Assembly (NCBI RefSeq): GCF_006352475.1
Contig: NZ_VCMZ01000001.1
Coordinates: 2,480,001 to 2,544,000, forward strand
Length of the DNA stretch: 64,000 nucleotides
Direction: 5' to 3'
From: Acinetobacter pullicarnis
Lineage (GTDB): Bacteria > Pseudomonadota > Gammaproteobacteria > Pseudomonadales > Moraxellaceae
The translations under genes and the position numbers were made by a program. The notes below the pieces were generated by a model. The model was not told where the DNA came from. It was given only the letters and a program-made list of their open reading frames with translations, and searched no databases. Below, piece after piece: positions 60,329 through 64,000 of this stretch; positions within the stretch are counted from its first letter, which is position 1; each line of letters begins with the position of its first letter.

Positions 60329-60730
60329 AGGTATCTACACATCTTTTGATATGCTATTTACGATCCAAAGCAATCCATCCTTACGCAGCATACTACTTAG
60401 CTTTTTCGAGACAATCCCTCCCAACCTTAATGCTAGTCAGTTAAGGGCTTTTGTGGTTTAAAAGCACCCTCTTCCCAGCCTTCTCCCAAAGGGAGAAGGG
60501 GCTTTCAGACACAATTGATCAATCAAAAATAGCTGTATTTGTCTTAACTGACTGGCATTACTCCCAACCTCCCTTTTTCTAAGGAAGGAGCGTTGTGTAG
60601 CCTATACTTGGCTTTGAATTCCCCAAAAAGTCCCCCTCTTTGGAAAAGAGGGGTTAGGGGAGATTGGGGATTTCTGAAATTCAATTAAATTTGCACTCAG
60701 CCCTAAAATTCTGAATCTAAACTGGACTTA
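60329..60730. mobile_element. Truncated second copy (B) of the 17.5-kb MITE-like repeat, with nested insertion
   Basis: Starts AGGTATCTACACATCTTTTG like the left end at 17550 and ends GGACTTA like 17781. It lacks the last 75 bp, including the right inverted terminus. It has a 37-bp extra stretch after CGATCCAAAG and a nested 133-bp element. The right end lies on the stop codon of the acyl-CoA dehydrogenase gene. The region 60167-60328 contains related CTCCC/GGGAG-type palindromes. Confidence 0.78.
60428..60560. mobile_element. 133-bp MITE with 18-bp inverted termini and 10-bp target duplication
   Basis: The left terminus TAATGCTAGTCAGTTAAG and the inverted right terminus differ at one base. 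The exact direct repeat CTCCCAACCT flanks it (60418-60427 and 60561-60570), and copy A at 17.6 kb shows the empty site once. The termini resemble those of IS4 (TAATGCCGATCAGTTAAG), a family that makes 10-13-bp duplications. The interior has the palindrome CCTTCTCCCAAAGGGAGAAGG-like core and no ORF. Confidence 0.85.
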
Positions 60731-61855
60731 TAGACTGCGTGCAATCACCAAACGTTGAATATCACTGGTGCCTTCATAGATTTGACAAACACGGGCATCA
60801 CGACAGATCCGCTCAATCGGAAAATCTTTTAAATAACCATAGCCACCAAAAACCTGTAAAGCATTCGAACAAACACGTTCCGCCATTTCCGAAGCAAACA
60901 ATTTGGCCATTGATGCTTCTGTGAGGCATGATTGACCTGCTTCTTTTAAACGTGCCGCGTAATGTACCAACTGACGTGCAGCTTCAACTTCAGTTGCCAT
61001 ACTGGCCAAACGGAAAGAAATTGCTTGATGCTCAAAAATTGGTTTGCCAAAGGTCACACGCTCATGGGCATAACGCGTGGCTTCTTCAAGCGCTGCACGT
61101 GCAAGGCCAACCGATTGCGCTGCAATCCCGATCCGTCCCCCTTCTAAATTGGACAAGGCAATTTTTAAACCTTCGCCTTCCTGACCCAGTCTTAAACTTT
61201 CATGAATACGCACATCGGTTAAGGCAATTTGGCAGGTATCTGAAGCATGTAGACCGAGCTTTTCTTCGACACGAATCACTTCATATCCTGGTGTGTCACG
61301 TGGCACTAAAAATGCGCTAATGCCTTTTTTACCCGCACTCGGATCGGTGACAGCAAACACAATGATCACCCCAGCATTATGCCCAGAGGTAATAAATTGC
61401 TTGGCGCCATTAATTACATATTCTTCACCATCTTTGACTGCGCGGGTTTTAATCGCCACAGCATCTGAACCCGTATGTGGCTCAGTCAATGCAAAAGCAC
61501 CGATCATTTCGCCACGTGCTAATGGCATTAAAAAACGTTGTTTTTGTGCTTCCGTGCCATATTTCAAAATTGGCACACAACCGACTGAGTTATGTACACT
61601 CATAATGGCTGAGGTTGCACCATCTGCAGCAGCCACTTCTTCAAGTGCCAATACATAGGCCAAATTACCAGTATCTGAACCACCCCATTGTTCAGGCACC
61701 AACATGCCCATAAAGCCCAGCTCACCCATTTGTTTTAAAGCGCTTGCAGGAAACTGACCCTGTTTATCCCATTCACTGGCAAAGGGCTTGATTTGCTCTT
61801 CTGCAAAACTTTTGGCCATGTCACCAATTAAGATTTGTTCTTCCGTAAATAGCAT
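60728..61855 (-). CDS. Acyl-CoA dehydrogenase (probably isobutyryl-CoA or short branched-chain)
   Basis: 375-aa FAD flavoprotein. FAD-contact motifs [12 protein letters not shown] and [10 protein letters not shown] are in the middle domain. The signature [16 protein letters not shown] is near the end, and the catalytic Glu is in IYEGTSDIQ. It oxidises acyl-CoA to enoyl-CoA and passes electrons to ETF. Neighbours suggest isobutyryl-CoA in valine breakdown, but chain specificity cannot be read directly. The stop codon abuts the repeat copy B. Confidence 0.93.
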   Translation of the reverse strand: MLFTEEQILIGDMAKSFAEEQIKPFASEWDKQGQFPASALKQMGELGFMGMLVPEQWGGSDTGNLAYVLALEEVAAADGATSAIMSVHNSVGCVPILKYGTEAQKQRFLMPLARGEMIGAFALTEPHTGSDAVAIKTRAVKDGEEYVINGAKQFITSGHNAGVIIVFAVTDPSAGKKGISAFLVPRDTPGYEVIRVEEKLGLHASDTCQIALTDVRIHESLRLGQEGEGLKIALSNLEGGRIGIAAQSVGLARAALEEATRYAHERVTFGKPIFEHQAISFRLASMATEVEAARQLVHYAARLKEAGQSCLTEASMAKLFASEMAERVCSNALQVFGGYGYLKDFPIERICRDARVCQIYEGTSDIQRLVIARSL

Positions 61856-61877
61856 CGTGTCGTTCCTTAAATTTTAA

Positions 61878-61962
61878 AGCTGAGAAAGCAATCCCTCCCT
61901 TGCCAAGCAACGCTGCTCCCCTTGTTCAAAGAGAGGAGCAGTACTGCAGCGCAAGGATGGAT
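61878..61962. repeat. Possible third relative of the dispersed repeat
   Basis: Between the dehydrogenase and synthetase genes. It contains AATCCCTCCC and, on the other strand, AATCCATCCTTGCGC, both resembling segments of copy B (60372-60420). GCTGCTCC and GGAGCAG form a hairpin. Too short and divergent to call a full copy. Confidence 0.45.
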
Positions 61963-61996
61963 TTTTTCGATTCATAATCCATGTCAAAAATGCGAC

Positions 61997-63658
61997 TTAA
62001 GCGATGCTGGTTGCCACTTTCTGTTTTTCAATTTCTTGATTACGTAATAAAAAGCGTTGGATTTTGCCACTTGGGGTTTTTGGAAGTTCAGTCATAAACT
62101 CGACCAAGCGTGGGTAAGCATGTGCAGAAAGGCGTTTTTTCACAAACTGGCCCAACTCTTCTGCAAGCTTCGGTGTCGCTTGAACACCTTCTGTCAAAAT
62201 CACAAAGGCTTTAACGATCTCTGTACGCTCAGGATCTGGAACACCGACCACAGCTGCTTCCACCACGGCTTCATGCTCCAGCAAAGCACTTTCCACATCA
62301 AATGGTCCAATCCGATAACCCGACGTCGTAATAACATCATCATTACGTCCAACAAAGCTCATACTGCCATCAGCATGCATCTCAGCAGTATCACCCGTGA
62401 GATAATACTGACCCAAGAACGGAGACTTACGGCTTTCTTCATAGCCACCAAACCACATCATTGGCGATTGGCTGATATCGACGGCCAATATGCCTGGGAC
62501 GTCAGGGGCCAATTCCTCACCCTGTTCATTCACGGTCACAATGCGATAACCTGGACTTGGAAAACCTGCAGCACCCGGATGGACATCGTGTGCAAGTGCG
62601 TGGTGATTACATACCACCATTCCCACTTCGGTTTGACCATAATGGTCATAAATCGGTGCATTGAGGACTTGTTTAAACCAACGGATCACTTCTGGATTTA
62701 ATGGCTCTCCTGCACTACTGACACGACGGAATTGACCGCGCAATTTCGCCATTTCTTCTTGATCCGCAGCCATCATCATGCGATAGGCTGTGGGTGCACC
62801 AGTCAAATTGGTAATACCGTACTCTTGAACAATGCGAGATAAACTTTCAATACTGAAGCCACCTTCATAGAACAAAGTCGCGTGACCCAACAATAATGGC
62901 CCGGTAATCCCATAGTACAAACCATAGGCCCAACCTGGATCTGCAATATTCCAGAATGAATCCTGCTCCGTTAGCCCTACGGCATCTTGGGTATAACGAC
63001 CAAAGGCAATCAGTGCTTTTAATGGCACTTTTAACGGTTTAGCCGGCCCAGTGGTGCCCGAAGTGAACATCAACAAGAATGGATCTTCAATACTCAGCAG
63101 CTCTACCGCACAATCGGCAGACTGACGCTCAATTTCGCCCCAGAAACTGAAATCACCCGCGGGTAAATCAGCATCGTCTTTGCCTGCAACAGTCATAATG
63201 CTTGGGCAGTCAGCAACCTCATTTAATTTAGAACGATTGCCTAGATCGGTGACGACTAACTTGCTTTGCGCCATATTGAGACGATGTTCAATCGCTTTCG
63301 GGCCGAACGCAGTAAATAATGGCTGATAAACAGCGCCAATGCGCCAAGCCCCTAAAATGGTCATGATCAACTCAGGTGTCCGTGGCAATAGACCTGAAAC
63401 CCGATCGCCTTTACCTACACCTTGAGATTTTAAGAAATTCGCAAATTGACTGGCACCTTTTTGGAGTTCACTAAAGGTGTATTGTTCTTTGCGGCCATCC
63501 TTGCCTTGCCAATAGAGGGCAACTTTATCTGCATCTGACTGCGCATGGCGGTCACAACACTCATAACAGGCATTTAAAGCATCAATAGAGCCTGAAAGTA
63601 AATCTTTTGCAGCCATTTCTAAATTAAATGCACGTGCTGCTTCTTGATAGTTCAACAT
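61997..63658 (-). CDS. AMP-binding acyl-CoA synthetase
   Basis: 553-aa ANL-superfamily ligase. The P-loop-like motif is MFTSGTTGPAKPLKVP, with DHYGQTE and YYLTGDTAEM following, and the catalytic Lys is in KTPSGKIQRF. All core motifs are intact, so it should activate a short- or medium-chain acid to its CoA thioester. Its position beside the acyl-CoA dehydrogenase and a probable 3-hydroxyisobutyrate dehydrogenase suggests a branched-chain acid. No signal peptide. Confidence 0.9.
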   Translation of the reverse strand: MLNYQEAARAFNLEMAAKDLLSGSIDALNACYECCDRHAQSDADKVALYWQGKDGRKEQYTFSELQKGASQFANFLKSQGVGKGDRVSGLLPRTPELIMTILGAWRIGAVYQPLFTAFGPKAIEHRLNMAQSKLVVTDLGNRSKLNEVADCPSIMTVAGKDDADLPAGDFSFWGEIERQSADCAVELLSIEDPFLLMFTSGTTGPAKPLKVPLKALIAFGRYTQDAVGLTEQDSFWNIADPGWAYGLYYGITGPLLLGHATLFYEGGFSIESLSRIVQEYGITNLTGAPTAYRMMMAADQEEMAKLRGQFRRVSSAGEPLNPEVIRWFKQVLNAPIYDHYGQTEVGMVVCNHHALAHDVHPGAAGFPSPGYRIVTVNEQGEELAPDVPGILAVDISQSPMMWFGGYEESRKSPFLGQYYLTGDTAEMHADGSMSFVGRNDDVITTSGYRIGPFDVESALLEHEAVVEAAVVGVPDPERTEIVKAFVILTEGVQATPKLAEELGQFVKKRLSAHAYPRLVEFMTELPKTPSGKIQRFLLRNQEIEKQKVATSIA

Positions 63659-63946
63659 ATTTCTAACCTCAGTCTAGACTTTTTGTTGTTCATGACGAGT
63701 TAGGGTCTATTGGCAATCCATGCCAGGCATCATCCCACCCTTTGATCAATTGCTTAATTAATAACTGACTTAAGCAACAATCTAGGTATCCTTGAGATGA
63801 TGTGTGAACAGACCCAAGCTTTAGCAAAACCTTGCTAATATCCTATTTCGATCACACTTTATTATCATTACAATAGATCGTGTTAATAACTCAGTAATTG
63901 CACGATCCATCGCACCAATAATATTACTTAATAATCAATGCAGTAA

Positions 63947-64000
63947 TTATACTTTAGCCGGTAAATATTGTTGAATAATACTGGAGAAATCCAAACCTGC
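63947..64000 (-). CDS. mmsB: C-terminal end of probable 3-hydroxyisobutyrate dehydrogenase
   Basis: Only the last 17 codons plus stop are visible (AGLDFSSIIQQYLPAKV). DFSS followed by an aromatic/aliphatic helix end resembles the C-terminus of HIBADH/MmsB enzymes (KDFSSV in the mammalian enzyme). The valine-type neighbours make this plausible, but 17 residues cannot prove it. The 288-bp gap 63659-63946 holds no gene. Confidence 0.45.
   Translation of the reverse strand, partial: AGLDFSSIIQQYLPAKV

Noticed and set aside
62057..62701. 214-codon plus-strand frame opposite the acyl-CoA synthetase
   Set aside because: Antisense to a gene with intact A-domain motifs; composition is not protein-like.

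Overview
The window looks like a chromosomal segment of an Acinetobacter-type gammaproteobacterium. This rests on low to moderate GC, an alaS-lysC-csrA block whose CsrA has a long acidic tail, a hisZ-purA pair, gspL/gspM next to sixA and gpsA, and a hutC-linked histidine utilisation cluster. The species cannot be fixed from the sequence alone. Almost everything is ordinary housekeeping or catabolic chromosome. I see no prophage, CRISPR array, secretion island or antibiotic-resistance island.

Layout. 1-4.5 kb holds an M48 protease (cut by the window edge), a D-2-hydroxyacid dehydrogenase overlapping a probable DNA polymerase III psi-like protein, and a membrane M48 homologue whose zinc site looks destroyed. 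4.5-12 kb, all minus strand, carries purF, cvpA, pyrD, the type II secretion genes gspM and gspL, sixA, gpsA and a nitroreductase. 12-20 kb is mixed: a small lipoprotein with a probable frameshift, an M61 peptidase, a D,D-carboxypeptidase, a SlyD-like isomerase, a DUF4198 protein, a 312-bp MITE-like element, an HD-domain protein, yaaA and an alpha/beta hydrolase.

20-31 kb is the histidine degradation region hutG-hutI-hutT-hutH-hutU plus the repressor gene hutC. Two matching HutC-type palindromes lie upstream of hutU and hutC. Together these genes import histidine and turn it into urocanate, imidazolone propionate, formiminoglutamate, then glutamate and formamide. Between hutU and hutC sit an exported ParB-fold lipoprotein and about 650 bp of apparently decayed DNA. 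31-38 kb has gloB, a 67-residue orphan, a tRNA-Leu/Trp/Leu operon, an overlapping kinase-patatin pair, a DUF815 ATPase and a lipoprotein M48 peptidase. 38-45 kb has purA, hisZ, a frameshifted DUF1304 remnant, an AroE-like dehydrogenase, a chromate transporter and an Epd/GAPDH-family enzyme.

45-54 kb has alaS, lysC, csrA, rnhB, a cytochrome b561, an adenine/adenosine deaminase and an NCS2 purine permease. The last two plausibly form a purine salvage unit. 54-58 kb has an IS5-type transposase remnant, an ecotin with an unusual reactive-site residue, a VOC protein and a DyP peroxidase. 58-64 kb is a probable valine/branched-chain acyl-CoA catabolic cluster: 3-hydroxyisobutyryl-CoA hydrolase, enoyl-CoA hydratase, acyl-CoA dehydrogenase, acyl-CoA synthetase and what looks like the end of 3-hydroxyisobutyrate dehydrogenase. 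It is interrupted by a second, truncated copy of the 17.5-kb repeat, which itself carries a nested 133-bp IS4-like MITE with a 10-bp target duplication.

No clearly new multi-gene system stands out. The observations most worth checking are the nested MITEs, the zinc-site-less M48 membrane protein, the psi-like protein, the secreted ParB-fold lipoprotein and the divergent kinase-patatin pair.
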